A stretch of DNA of 64,000 bases from Nectonema munidae (GCA_030549495.1 JAUIRK010000728.1:326563-390562); one strand, 5' to 3'; numbered from the stretch's first letter, positions 1-12,204 are shown. The notes: generated by a model from the letters alone, not told the origin. Numbers and translations are program-made.

Positions 1-58
1 TAAAAAATTTATTGAGATGAATGTTGTTTAAAATGTTCGTTGGGTTAGCAATAGAAAC

Positions 59-409
59 CAGGGACGTGCAGAAAATTATTTAAGGGCAGGTGCTCAAGTA
101 CAGACTTTAAGGGCAGGTGCTCAAGTAGAGAAAACGGCTGAAATATAGTAATCATCATAGAGTCTACTGAACTATTTATCAGTAAAACTAAGAAATTTAT
201 AAGAAAAAATTATATAATCTTATTCATAAATGTCTATGAGGTATTTGTGTGGGCACGGCCTCTTGTGCCTTAGTCTATCTTTATCTACGTCACTGGTTTA
301 GACATATAACACATACCTCTATAAAGGGCAATTTTAAAACAGGAGAAAAAGGGCAGGTGCTTGGGCACTCCATGCACCCCCCCCCCCCCCCCACCTCTGC
401 ACGTCCCTG
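59..409. mobile_element. hAT-type MITE with 14-bp terminal inverted repeats
   Basis: The ends are CAGGGACGTGCAGA (59-72) and its exact reverse complement (396-409). The flanking 8-mers atagaaac (51-58) and attgaaac (410-417) match at 7 of 8 positions, as expected for a hAT 8-bp target duplication. Inside are three copies of gggcaggtgct (about 85, 111 and 351) and a run of C close to the right end. There is no transposase ORF, so it is non-autonomous. It lies in the synaptotagmin-like gene, upstream of its first visible exon. Confidence 0.85.
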
Positions 410-631
410 ATTGAAACTATCTATAAAAATAAATATAAAGTTTGTATAATTAATTTTTATTTATAAATATAAATATTCTTTTATTGGAAAAAAATCAGAA
501 AATCAGTTCTTTATAAATTTTATATGATTTTTATTAAGATTTTAAATTTATAAAACAAATTTTTCATTGAAAAAAATTTATTATTATTTGAAATTAATTA
601 AAAAAAACAATATGTAATGTATTAACTATAG

Positions 632-3600
632 CAACTAACTTTGCTAAACTCACTACAAATTAATATTGACTGCCTATTTCATGAAATCAAGAAGAGTTCC
701 CTGCCATTTCACGAAGTAGGCAAGCTTTGTATTTTTCAAGAGTATACTAAATATACGGCTATGTATCGCGTATACGCGCTAAAGCTCGTCAAATGTCTTT
801 TGTATTTGCTTTTTATTTCATTTTCATTTGGCAAGGTGTCTTCAACAGCCAATATAGGCCTGAAGTACTTGCCAACTGCTGAACGAATACAAGTCAATGT
901 CAAAGATCTTTCCCTCAAAGATGGAAAAGAAAAAAGGAATTCCAAACAACCAGGATCGCCATCTTCGCGTACAAACCTTACTTATGCATTTCCATAGAGG
1001 AGAATTAAGACAATTAGGGCAACATATGTGCGAGGTCCAAGATTTATCTCGCCTCTAAAATATAATTTATAGAGATTTTTAAATAAGGAGTAATGTTTCT
1101 CTTATTTTTTTTTAAAGTAACAAACCACACACATATATAACTAAATTTGTTAGCCTCATTTTTGCAATCATTTCTTCACATTTGAAATTATAAGAGAATG
1201 TGAAACAAAAAATTAAAAAATATATAAAGATGCATTTTACAAAAAAACTGAGTCATTTCATAAGGAATGCGTACTATTTTTAAATTCAAAATCAGTTGTT
1301 TTCATTTTTGTAGGCTTAAAAAAAAATTTTTGTTGCACAGTGATTATATGTTATAAATTGTGAAATTTGAACCGTTAAATTAGTTTATTTCTTGGTACAC
1401 TGATGTCACACTGGTACTCAATGTATTAAATTAATGAAATAAAAGAGAGGAGGTAGAAAGAAGAATGGAATGAAGAAAATTTGTAGCACAAAGTAGTTCT
1501 AGCAAAGTCTATCATAAAGAAGAAATAATACCAGGGAGAAAAGAAGTAGAATATGTTCGTTGTAAAAAAACGAATCACAAATCATTTGCATCAAATAGTG
1601 TAGATGGATCATGTTCAACTCTATATATAATAACATTGTTTCAACACAAGGCTTATTTTTTAAATTTTTAAAAGTCTAAATAAAATGGGGTAATTGGCCT
1701 TTTTGTAAAAAATGAAATAAAGCGTATCTATTTAACATTGAAAAAGTCTAAATCTTTATTTAATGATGTATGTAAAGAAGAAGAAGAAGAAGAAGAAGAA
1801 GATAACACAACAAATAATATTTAGTGTAAAATTTGATATTTGTTTCTAAAAAATAAAATAATAGGATCCTTACATTGGAAGAACTGGCTAATTTTTTAAA
1901 AATTAAAAATGGCTCTTTAAATGTGTTAGTTATTCTAGAGTTAAAAAATAAGTCACCATGTGGATGTCTTTACTCTTCCGCTTGCGTTTACATTTGTGTG
2001 TATTCAGCGAAAACAGAATACTACATTCGATTGTCATTGCTGGTGGACAAGAAGTTGATTAAGATGAAGAAGTCGCCAATGTCTTCAAAAGAGGCCTTAC
2101 TCACAATGAACGAAACCTTTCTCTTTTTCCTTAGTAAGATGAATTTTTGCCTCATTTATTCATTCCACTTCACACAATGCCCGGAAAAGAAACTTTTGGT
2201 CGCTTCAAAGTACGTGAAAATCGGAGGAAAAATTGCTTATCATGCACACTTAGCCCTTGAGTATAAATACGCAGATATATGATACGCACCCATATGTCTT
2301 CTTAGAAGCACAAATTCACGGAAAAAACGATACCGAAGACACTCGCAATTTTTAGCACAAAATAATGAAACATTTTGCCAACCGCTGAACGAAAACAAGT
2401 CAGTGTCAAAGATTTCAGTCATATCATTGAAAAATCGGTTGATAAGAGAGAGATAAAATTTGTTCATTTAAATATATATGTAATAAATGTTTTTTTTTAT
2501 TTTTTCTTCTTAATTATAAGACGAAATGTGATTTTAGATTTGGTTTTTAAAAAAAAATGTGTGTCCTATATCTGTGCATTTACAGTGCTTTTGCAAAAAT
2601 TTTAGGCTTGGCTTATTCGAAGCAATTCAGATGTCTAAATATAGGCCTAGCATAATCTTTTAAACGAGTTAGTTTTTTTATTGTGCAGGAAAAATTAGTT
2701 TCAAAAATTTTCATGCTCCATAACCGCTAGCGTGCTAGGAGCGTAGGGTCTTGATCCAGATGGTCTGGGTTCGATTCCCGATCGTGACTATCCTTACCAT
2801 CTGTCCAGAGGTCGAAGATTATTCTTCCCTATGGATGCGATATAAAAAAGTAAAAAATTCTAATAACATATCCGTGTATAAGTAGTATGTATATGTTTCC
2901 TATACCGCAAGAGAACTAAAAAGATTTGTCAAAAAACATACGTTACATATCTTTGCTCAGATTAACAACAGAAATCAAAGAATCATTAATTTTGTTTTTT
3001 TAATTTTTCGATACCTTAATAATAAAATGCAAAATATCCAAACCATGTTCAAATGTTTTTTTATGTGAATTTCGCCATATTACAACTAAGATTTATAATA
3101 AAAATAGTACATTGAATTTTAACTATAGCAAACTAATCTAGTTAGCAAATAATGAAGTCATAAAGTCTCCACTTTAGACCGACATTTAAACCTGTTTTTA
3201 TATTTAAAGATTTATATTTATTATTCCTTAACCAAAATTATTCTCTCTTAAACTAAATACTCTCGTCGAGTTGGCCGAACATTTATCTTCCAAAAATTTT
3301 ATTTGAATAAAAATATTTTACTTCTGAATTTACTTTTTATAAGTTCAACCTCTTTTTCAATGACTTAGCACCACTTCCTTTATGTAAACTGAAAATGTTC
3401 TAATTTGAGTTTAGCTCTTTAGATGAATTAAAAAAAATTTTTTGTTGTTATTCACACATACTCATGCTTAACGATGTAATTTTTGGGGACTCAGCTCTTT
3501 TGATAGTTATTGCATTGGATCAGTATTATCATATCATACAAAATTTTATATTCTTATTTTGAATGATATATTTATCTCTATTCTTTCTTTCCATGATTAA

Positions 3601-4241
3601 CCGAATGAAGTTTTTATGCTTCCTAACCATTCGTTACATTTTCATTTTAAACTATTAAGTATATTGTTAAAGTAAAACCCAATTTTTTTAAAAGAAAAAT
3701 TTTGACCCATCAGACAGTCCGATCTTTTCAATCTTACACGGGTATAATATCAGTCATTCAATTTTGGTCAATTTTTTGTAGACGTTGCTTTACTTCAGGT
3801 AAGTTTGCATAGCTTCTGTTCTACACAAATTCGCAGCGCCATGTTTGTTTTCTTGTACTAGAAGTTACATGACAAATGGTAAAATATTTGTTCGGCCAAA
3901 TCTGCGTTGGCTAAATGGCCATTCGGCCAAATCTCCGTGCACTATAAAATATCATCACTCATTTCAACAAATTTTTGGGATTCTTTTTACAACAACGCCC
4001 TTTTGCATTCTTCATAGAAAATAAGGACGTGGAAGAGAGTTATTTCGTTATTTCGCTCGTTAAATGCGTTCCCTCGGAAATCTCGCCCTTCAACAAGGTC
4101 AACATCGGCACACTCAGCATTGGAAAGGAGAAGGCGTGTGATGACGGTGCGGCACGCAGAAACACGGACTCTGCCTCACACTGGACCCAAATGTCCAACA
4201 ATCTACGAGACTTTGTTTACATGAAACATGATTTTTACTGA
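632..4241 (+). CDS. synaptotagmin-family protein, C-terminal part (end of C2A plus C2B); 5' end outside window
   Basis: Four coding segments are seen: about 632-769, 836-968, 2008-2133 and 4018-4241 (stop TGA). The last three join in phase through GT-AG introns (GTACAA at 969, GTAAGA at 2134); the 66-bp intron 770-835 is less sure and could be read through. C2B is recognised by KYLPTAERIQVNV (first strand), YYIRLSLLVDKKLIKMKKS (polybasic strand), NETFLFFL, the IGTLSIGK segment and the terminal HWTQM..NLR motif that precedes WHxL in synaptotagmins. The first segment resembles the end of C2A. Known family role: membrane trafficking and exocytosis via phospholipid-binding C2 domains. Oddity: the SDPY and D-x-D ligands of both calcium loops are absent (PKTEYY; SLVKCVP), so a Ca2+-independent member is inferred. 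Coding GC is well above that of the introns. The paralogue is unresolved. Confidence 0.72.
1775..1801. repeat. (AAG)9 microsatellite
   Basis: Uninterrupted AAG repeats lie in the intron between the two C2B exons of the synaptotagmin-like gene. Confidence 0.95.
2373..2425 (+). pseudogene. partial duplicate of the first synaptotagmin C2B exon
   Basis: The segment reads LPTAERKQVSVKDFS and is a near copy of 870-915 (LPTAERIQVNVKDLS) at both DNA and protein level. Similarity stops abruptly on both sides. An in-frame TGA lies three codons upstream and no acceptor gives an open entry, so it looks like a dead partial exon duplicate inside the intron 2134-4017. An alternative exon is possible but unsupported. 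Confidence 0.6.
2721..2850 (+). mobile_element. tRNA-derived SINE copy 1
   Basis: The segment has a pol III B box (GGTTCGATTCC at about 2769) in a tRNA-like stretch that shares the core agggtcttgatccagatgg with the copy at 6918. The A box is degenerate. The 3' part reads into A-rich sequence. It sits in the last intron of the synaptotagmin-like gene. Confidence 0.6.
3268..3945. repeat. possible MITE bounded by inverted ttggccgaaca motifs
   Basis: The left motif ttggccgaacattta (about 3271) is inverted as aatatttgttcggccaa (about 3884). The right side carries further tggccattcggccaaatct repeats. A related string occurs at 17022-17090. No target duplication was found, so the boundaries are approximate. 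Confidence 0.3.
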
Positions 4242-5300
4242 ATATCTTCCATTCCATCCCCTTTATTCCACATCCAAGACATAGCAAATTCATATTCAAA
4301 CGCAACTATGCAGCAAAGATTTGAAGTAAACTAATCGTGCATATGTGTGCCCAATCACCCTATACAAACGCCCACTGAAAATATGATTATCATCTTTAAA
4401 AAACTACTGAAAGACAAAATACATACATATATATATAGTAATCTATTATGACATTATTATTTCTATAGTAATTACGATATTATCAATTTTTAAGATTTTA
4501 TAAAGAAAAACGATTTAATTTTTGTTGTGAAATTCAATAAAAATTGCAGAATTTTCATTTTGTCTTTAAAAAAATATATAATTGTATCCGTCTTATACCT
4601 TGACATAAAACTTCTTTTTTTGACTTGAGATAATATTCTGCTTTTTAGGACTTAAAATTTAGAGAATAAAATGGATTCTCATTTTTCCGAAAATTTTGTT
4701 TATTTTATAAGAAAAAATTCACAAATGCAATTCCAAAAATTTTAATTTTGTAATTAATTTGTCAAAAAATATTTTTGTTTCTACTTTTTGATTTCTTTGA
4801 AATGTGAGTTTGTGAAAAATTATGTTTTTTTTTAATTTTCTGTAGTCATAAATGGATTTTGACTTTATTGAGCTATACATTTTTCCAAAAAGTTTTTAAT
4901 AGAAAGATCAATTTGGAATAAAAGTAATTGTAAGGCGTTCATTTGTTTTGGGAGAAATTTACTTTACTGAATTTGGTTCGACCTGATTCCTAGACCTAAA
5001 TTGTAGAATACAAACTTACTTTCCAGGGGATGTGGCCAATTGAAATAGATTTTGGGTCAAAATGTCCACTACAGAACATAGTTTACCGCAGTAGAGAACG
5101 ATAAGAGAAGTATTATTATTGAGAAAACAAAGGAGTAGCAAGTATGCATAGGAATAATATACTTTATTATAGAAGCAATAGCACAATCAATATAAACCAA
5201 AGAATTTTTGTCTTTTTTGTCTTTCCCGGATTTATTGGGAAAAAATTTTTAGTTCCTGGTATGCCCGGAATCAATTATTTTTTAATCTTGTTTCAAAAAT
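4242..5300. other. 3' UTR and intergenic AT-rich stretch
   Basis: An AATAAA at 4536-4541 is a candidate polyadenylation signal about 300 bp after the synaptotagmin stop. Beyond it I see only AT-rich sequence with no supported gene or repeat structure. Confidence 0.45.
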
Positions 5301-5314
5301 TTGAGCAAGTAGAA

Positions 5315-5660
5315 ATTTGAATAAAAAAGTAAAGTTCTGCCATATAGAAATAGCATTGAACTCACGGCTTGCTTCAATGCTTCTGACTCTCACATGTACT
5401 GTACTCACTTGTCAATTAAAGCATGAAGCCACTAACCTGAGGTCCAATCAAAGTCTCCATCAATGCGAGGTCCAATTAAAGTTGCCATTAACACGAGGTC
5501 ACTTCACGAATATATAAGCTTTGCACTTTCCCACTTTTGCTTCCCATATAGTTGATTGGCGCTGAATAAAGCTTTCTCCCTGTTTCTTTTCTCTTTCTCT
5601 ATCGAATAAAGTTATTCGATTTCCTCTTGTTTGTTCCCTCTTTTTTGTGTATAGAGCAAG
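5315..5660 (+). repeat. LTR-like or promoter-like fragment with 28-bp tandem repeats
   Basis: Three imperfect copies of a roughly 28-bp unit built on gaggtccaatYaaag lie at 5438-5505. They are followed by a TATATAAGC box (about 5511), an AATAAA (about 5564) and a pyrimidine-rich stretch with a second AATAAA (about 5605). A TATA box, poly(A) signal and U5-like tract in 150 bp resemble a solo LTR, but no TG...CA ends, primer site or coding partner were found. Confidence 0.3.
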
Positions 5661-6399
5661 TTCCAAAAAATTTTTTTTTAAGATTATAGGGTATCTAAAT
5701 AAATGAATATGAATCTGAAAGATCTTTTAAAAGATCTAAAGTTGATAACTTTAAACGACTAAAAGTTAACAGAAATTATTAAAACCTAACTGATTTTATA
5801 GCTGAGCCTATAAAATATCGCAACTACATAAAGAAAAGAATGTACGAGAATGAAACATACACAAACATTCTATCCTTCGCATAATTATCCAATCTATTCT
5901 TGAAAGTATTTAAAGTTAGGAGAATTCACGATGTAATCTGGAAGTGAGTTTCAATCATTGATCATTCTTTGAGAGAAAAGGCGCTTTAATTAAGACTTTT
6001 TACAATGAGATTTCTGAAATTTATAGAAGTAAAATCTTTGGGTTCTCTTTGAATATTCAGATAATATTTTTGAGCTAATATGCATGCTTATACTTGAAGG
6101 ATGTTGAAAACAGAAATCATGTCTCGCCTTTTGAATCGATAAAGTAAGAATAAAGTAGTTCACTTTCTTGAGCCCCTCTTCATAACTTAAATCGTAAATT
6201 CTCAAAGCTTAAATAATTTTGATAATTTTTCCTCTCCTCTCAACCTTTAGTTTTCTTTAGTTTTTTGGATCAGTTAGCTTTTGTTTATGGGAAATGTGAA
6301 CCTATTTTACACTATTTGACTATGTATGGTATATTTTATTCACAATTATTTAAAATTTTCCGCACTAAGGGAAGAGATATCAATCCTAATCTTGTTAAC

Positions 6400-6745
6400 T
6401 AAGTATACGTATTTGTCTTCCTTTTCTAGAGACAGTTTTCAGAAATAAACTACAAATTTGATTGACAGTTTGCAAATTTTTATAGCATACTTTTAAAAAA
6501 TTACTTCAGAAATCAAATATTATTTCTAGATTATGTACAAGTATAAATATTTTACTTAAATTCTAAAAAGTATTATTGAGAGAAAATTTTATAGAATCAA
6601 ACGCAAATTTGATTGAGAAGACATTTTATATAAATCAATTGAAAAAACTGAATTCAATAATGGAGACAGCTTAGTCGATTTAGTATAAAAGGATATATTT
6701 TGTTTAAAATTTGAAAATTATTTTGTAGACAATTTTCATTAAAGA
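6400..6745. repeat. satellite A-like monomers (about 150 bp), degenerate
   Basis: The stretch carries fragments shared with the array at 13530-14130: gacagttttcagaaataaac, gcaaatttgattga and a gtcgatttagtataaaa segment. It is too diverged for exact unit borders. The stretch from 5661 to 6400 holds nothing I can identify. Confidence 0.45.
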
Positions 6746-6917
6746 CATTCTGGTACCTTTTATGAGGATATAGGCGTTTTTGATTATGGCAAAAGATTAA
6801 TTTGAATTAAAGATATTTTTAAGGAATATTAAGATAAATGCTATGAAAGTTTCAATGCAAATTTTAATTGTTTCTGTTCTAACACTCGTGCTGCGTTTGG
6901 GCTTATTTTAAGCGCTA

Positions 6918-6992
6918 TCGGCAGATGGCCTAGTGGTAGAAGCGCAGGGTCTTAATCCAGATGGCCTGGGTTCGATTCCCGATCGTGAATAT
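6918..6992 (+). mobile_element. tRNA-derived SINE copy 2 (tRNA-like head)
   Basis: It has a clear pol III A box TGGCCTAGTGGTAGAAGCGC (6926-6945) and B box GGTTCGATTCC (6969-6979), spaced as in a tRNA. The core cttaatccagatggcctggg matches the copy at 2721. The acceptor stem does not pair well and no CCA-type 3' end is present, so it is a SINE head rather than a working tRNA gene. Confidence 0.65.
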
Positions 6993-8160
6993 TGGGGATA
7001 TAGATCGAAGTTTATAAATATTTGAAATTTTTTAAAATAAAAAGTATTATATAAAAATTAGTTCATAAATAACATTTTACTAAAATAAACTTATGATAGG
7101 TTATTTTTAAAAATTTTAATTTTATAAAAAATTATACCATAATAGCTATAAGTAATAATTTGTATAAAACTTATTTCTTATAAAAAATATTTGTGTTTTG
7201 CTTCAGTTAATTCAGTTTGTCAGTTAGTTAACTCTTTAGTTTGTTAGTTAGTAAAATTAATAACTTATGTGTTTAGAATAGTTATTGGTATATAATGAGT
7301 TAGAAATAATTGATAAAAGATAAAGTTTCACGAAATCAGTTTTACCCTAATTTTAGCCCAAATATTCATTGTTTTTACAGGCACTAAACTAAGAAATTGT
7401 CAAAGCTGTTCACACAAAATTGTTTAATCTTTTTACACAGACTCTTTAAGTTCAAAAAATTTAATACAAGATTCAAATGAAATAAGTATTTACTTGGCGG
7501 GGAATAAAAATTAACCATGCAGAGATTGTGTCTTGAATGTGGGAGAGTTTGGCATGCAAAATTTAAAAGATATTTACAGACACACACTCAAATTTATAAA
7601 ATCAAACTGACAAAAATTTCAAAAGTGTTTGGAAAGAAACTCGGTTGTTTACGCAAAATGAAAATGGTTTCTTTGCTTCATAAACTACATCAATTCAATT
7701 TTCAAAAACTGGTACAAGATGGAAAAAAGAGTGACAAAAGAGAAAGAGAATATTCCATAAATCTCCACTCACCCTCACACTAATACTTAGCTCAGAAATA
7801 AATCAAAAGTATGCAAGTGAATCTACTTCAAACATCTTTCTACCTCAGACAATCTCCTAGAAAATTTGATGAAACATTGTGAGGAACAAATTCGCTAATA
7901 TTCGACTTTCAAGTGAAGTGTTTTCCAATGCATTCATACACTTTCTAATTTTTGCTGAATTGAACTACTAAAAAGATTTCCAAAAAAAATAGCTCAATAC
8001 ATCCTCTTTATTGGTAGAAGAATCAACGATACAATTTCAAATGTTTTGCTGCCTTCATAATGGTGGAGATTGAATTCATTAAAATTTTTATATTAATGTG
8101 CAAATACTTACTACAAAAATTTGCTTGATTTATGCAACAAAATAAATTTAATTTCTTGAC
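6993..8160. other. intergenic AT-rich stretch
   Basis: There is no supported gene. An 88-codon open frame at 7517-7783 has no recognisable domain, and low-complexity AT sequence makes such frames common here. Confidence 0.4.
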
Positions 8161-8162
8161 AG

Positions 8163-8530
8163 CCAACCATGCCCACGCTTTTGTAACTACGGATGGAGCT
8201 GCAGAAATCGTTGAAGATATTTCAGATGTTGTAGCCAGAATCAAAAAAATGTGAATATTGGAAGTTAACCAAGCGTGAAGAATTGAAATCAGTTTAAATG
8301 ACGTTGTCAAAATAATTGACTTCATAAAAGCAAGACTAGTTAGTTTATGCGCTTATCTCGATTTTGGAGTTACATGAAGAAACCATGTTTTGTATCTCAA
8401 CATTTCTTTGAACTCTCAGGTAAAAAGCATTCATAAAGGCAAATGATTTCAATTTTGTGAAGTCGGAAATTGTCGATTCAGGTCGTTTACCGATGGGATT
8501 TAAAACTCTCCACTGTAAAAAGCATTTCAT
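8163..8530 (+). pseudogene. hAT-superfamily transposase relic (ZBED5/GTF2I-repeat type)
   Basis: The plus frame reads AHAFVTTDGAAEIVEDISDV then VARIKKM. This matches the TTDGAPAM...GFVARIKK motif around the first catalytic Asp of this hAT branch. After a stop, another stretch reads VVKIIDFIKARL, matching the VVKxVNFIKARP motif that follows. Stops and frameshifts break it, so it is dead. This relic could belong to the autonomous relative of one of the hAT MITEs in the window, but no terminal repeats tie them together. Confidence 0.6.
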
Positions 8531-8989
8531 GGTAAATGGGGGTTGTCAGCGTTTGATTGGACATCCATCCAAACACAAAAATATTTTGATGCAAGTTTGC
8601 AAAAACCCAGATTTACTCAATCTTGGTGAAAAAAATTGTTTAATTGAATTTTTGGATTTTTTTTTGATTTTTTTGCATTTATTTTTAGATTAAATATTAA
8701 CAAAAAGTTTGATTTAATTTTGTAAATAACTTTTGCTCATTTAGAATTGCACTTAGCCCCTATAGGTCCAAATGGACCCTTTTATACTCACCTAGTTATC
8801 AATTTCAAAAATTCAGAAGATTTGATTTTAAAAATAAAAGAACTTTATTGAAGATAAAAAAAGAAAATAGTAACCTTATTAGTGCTGGACTGAATTTGTC
8901 CGCTCAAGTGCTGTGGGGCTTAAAGTGCCCCCCTCCCCTCTCTATTTTTCTCAGATATTAATGAGTTTTTATAAATATTTTTAATGTTA

Positions 8990-9400
8990 CATAAATATTT
9001 CAACTATACTGAATTCAGTGGTGATGTCCATTTTTTTTAAAATCAATCAAACCTGTCAAAAAATTGATTTATATTTGACAGCTCATCTCAAAAAGAACTT
9101 TTTATTTAAATGATTATATAAAGTTTTTCACACATGTATACCCATTTTCAAATATGCTGAATTCAGAAGTTCATTTTTATGAAAACCATTCAAACCTGTC
9201 TTCCTTTTTTTATAAATATTAGTCAAACCTGACAAAATAATTTAAATATGACAGCCCATGTCAAAATTAATATTTTTATTCTTATAAAAAGTTTTTTATA
9301 CATTTCAAGTATGTAGAATTTAATGGTGATGTTCATTTTTTATGAAATCAATAAAACCTGTCAAAAAAATCGATTAAACCTGTAAATCAATGTCAAATAT
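8990..9400 (+). repeat. satellite B array, about three 150-bp units
   Basis: Units begin near 9001, 9150 and 9307. Each contains a ctgaattcag-like block, then aatcaaWcaaacctgtcaaaaaattgat, then atttgacagcYcatct, then a tatacccattttc block. The same unit recurs at 11045-11490 and inverted at 13405-13525. Confidence 0.75.
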
Positions 9401-9844
9401 ATAAACATAAAATAACTTCTACTTGCAGTATTTCTCTGGTAATTATTTTCTTAATTTATTTAATAGACCAACTTTAGGTGTTTAATTCACTCAAAATATT
9501 TCATTCTTCAGTAACTTGTGAATCTCGATAGGACCTGCATTTTTTGGCTACATATTGATTATCGGTTCGTAGCCTCTACGTCATATTAGAATTTACAGTA
9601 TGTAATTTTACTATAAAATTCTATGATGATCCTTTCTTGCGGTAGCTCTTTTTTCATTAGAAATTTATTTTCTTCAATGTGTGTTTAAAAAAACATTTTT
9701 AAGGGTTTATTTTGAACAGATTTTTTCCTCTCTCAAAGCATTCTGATTAAAGAATCTCCTTAATATTAGGCTTTTTTTTTATCAGTATAGTGTTTTTTAT
9801 TATCAGGCCTGAATGTTTGTCAACCAATCTCAGTTCAAAGGTTT

Positions 9845-10312
9845 TTTTTCTGATGAATCATTCGTGATGTTCATTGTTCAATTACAAAAAGTTATCAACG
9901 TTCTTCATCTAAAAAATTATCTCTTTGACACAAAAGGAAAAAGATGGACAAATTCAATTTAAATTAAAAATATCTTGATAGTGACTAAATTCTCACATAT
10001 TGGCATCTGAGACAGTTTTGATAACTCTGACCTATTATAAATTTTCAGATTTCCTACCCATCTTAGTTAAATGATCATTGTAATCCTAGATGATAAGCTA
10101 TCGATTTAAAGATTTTTCATTTGTAAAAAAGGAACTTATTTTTCACAGTCAAAATCTTTTTTGAAGCACCTAATATTAGATCATTACACCACTTCCTAGT
10201 TCATTAGTCAAGATACATATTTTTCTAATTATTTCTTTTGATCACACGTTCTCTTTTTAATTTCAGATTGCTTCCTTCTCTCATACTAATCTTCAAAATA
10301 TTTTATAATACG
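9845..10312 (+). repeat. long dispersed repeat, arm 1 (inverted relative to 18899-19312)
   Basis: Read on the plus strand this follows the reverse complement of 18899-19312 over its whole length: tgatgaatcattcgt, gatggacaaattcaattt, atcttgatagtgactaaat, catattggcatctg, aattatttcttttgatcac and gcttccttctctcat are shared blocks. The copies differ at many positions and by small indels, so duplication is old. This copy has stops in the frame that stays open in arm 2. Confidence 0.75.
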
Positions 10313-10439
10313 TTTTGTTTTTTTTAAATAAATATTTCATACTCAAGATAATTCAAGAAAAGCCAAAATATACATAAAAAAAAGTATATTTTGACTATGT
10401 AACTAATATACAGCAATTTTTTGAAAAAATTTTTACAGA

Positions 10440-10850
10440 ACTGATTTTCAGGCCTACATTAATTCAATTGATACTTCCAGATATTTTTTAACCGTAATAG
10501 CCAAAATGGAGTACAGAAATAAAATAAGCATAGTCGATTTGGTATAAAAACAGATATTTTATTTGAAAGAGATATTTTATTTTTTTGAAAATATTTTTGA
10601 AGACAGTATCTAGAAGTAAAGAGAAAATCTCATTGAAGCTTTCAAATATTTTAAAACCATAAATGCCAAACCTGAGTACAAAAATGAAACCAGCATCTTC
10701 CATGTGGCATAAAAACAGATATTTTATTTAAATTTCAAAAATATTTCTGTAGTGATTAGACTTAAATCGAACATTTGATTGAAACTTTCAGACATTTTAA
10801 AACATCTTAATGCAAAAACTGATTTTAGAAATTACCTTGTGTGATACAAA
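10440..10850. repeat. satellite A-like array, two to three units
   Basis: The repeated block cagatattttattt, the ggcataaaaacagat/ggtataaaaacagat block and the ctttcaRayattttaaaac block recur at about 155-165 bp. The layout (atgaaaccagcat, then a tataaaa block, then an atatttta block) parallels the array at 13530-14130. Confidence 0.55.
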
Positions 10851-11044
10851 AGAGAAGTCTTATTGTTCCTCATAGTTCCAATGGAATCTGTTAAGTTTTT
10901 GCTCAAAAGTTTTTGTGCAAAAAGAAAAAGAACAAAAAAAATATCAAATGTTAACCCTATATTAGTGACGGCCTATTTTCATTTCCTCAGTGGGTTTTTC
11001 TTGAATGATTGCAAATTTTTACAAAATTTTGGCGTGAACCTACT

Positions 11045-11490
11045 AAATGATTGATTGCGAATCTGATCGTGACATTTATTTTTTATAAAAATCAATCAAA
11101 CTTGTCAAAAATTAATTGATATTTGACAGCTCAACTAAAAAAAGGAACTCTTAGTTTAAATGGGTATACAAAATTTTTTACACATATATACCCATTTTCA
11201 AGTGTGCTGAACATGATAGTCACGTTTATTTTTTTAAAAAACCAACCAAACCTGTCAAAAAATTGATTGATATATGACAGCTCAACTGAAAAAGGAAACT
11301 TTTAGTTTAAATGGTTATATCAACGTTTTCTATTTTTATACACCCGTTTTCATGTATGCTGAATACGGGTGTCGCGTTTATTTTTTTTAAAAATCAATCA
11401 AACCTTGTCAAAAAATTGATTGACATATGACAGCCCAACTGAAAAAAATTAACTCTTTATTCAAGTAGTTATAAAAAGTTTTTTTAAACA
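11045..11490 (+). repeat. satellite B array, three 150-bp units
   Basis: Three head-to-tail units have starts near 11050, 11200 and 11351 and a very regular 150-bp period. Shared blocks are cgtttattttttt, aatcaatcaaac, ttgtcaaaaaattgattga and atatgacagctcaact. Confidence 0.8.
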
Positions 11491-11610
11491 TTTTTGATTA
11501 ATTTGTGACTTTTTTAAAATCGTGGTATGTTTGCGGTCAGATATATTGTACTGATTTTTGAACGATTGGTTTTCATGCTATTCTCAACTTAAGACTATAT
11601 AGTTATAAGA

Positions 11611-11741
11611 CTATATTCAAATTTTTAATTTCACAAATGAATTTATTTCTCTTTGAAGTTTCGATTTTATTCAAAGATTTTATATTCAAATTTTTAGTTT
11701 CACAAATGAATTTATTTCTCTTTGAAGTTTCGATTTTATTT
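11611..11741. repeat. 69-bp tandem duplication
   Basis: The block starting ttcaaatttttaatttcac at 11616 is repeated at 11685 with a single difference over about 55 bp (gaatttatttctctttgaag and tttcgattttatt are identical). The near identity implies a recent local duplication. Confidence 0.85.
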
Positions 11742-12204
11742 GGAATCTATAATAAAACAAATTTTTTCTGTATTAAAATTTCCAATGAGGCACGAATAAT
11801 AATTTTGATACTCATCATTATACTATAAAATCGATTCATATATTTATGTTCAATTTATTTTTCATTTTTAGACTATAGAATGAAAATTACGTTGTGAATT
11901 ATATTTCAAATGGAGTTTGCATGATTACATCATGTTTTTTAAATATTATATATAATTTTTTCGAATTTTTTCAAACTTTGAATATTCCATTTGTATGTAC
12001 ATACAGATATGCAAAATTTCATAGGTTTCTATTTCGGAGGAATGAAGTTATAACTTCTCAAACTTGGTTACATTTGTGTATATAAAGGAGGCTCCCTCTT
12101 CTTCAGAAAATGCCATCCAAGTTTTGCCAAGGTAACGATGTATATATTGAGAAAAATTATATAGAACTTATACACTTATAAGAGGCATCATCACTGCATA
12201 TTTA

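Noticed and set aside
6918..6992. Functional tRNA gene
   Set aside because: A and B boxes are good but acceptor stem pairing and 3' end are poor, and related sequences recur in the window, which fits a SINE.
7384..7783. Overlapping 67- and 88-codon ORFs
   Set aside because: No domain, no splice context, and AT-rich composition like the flanks.
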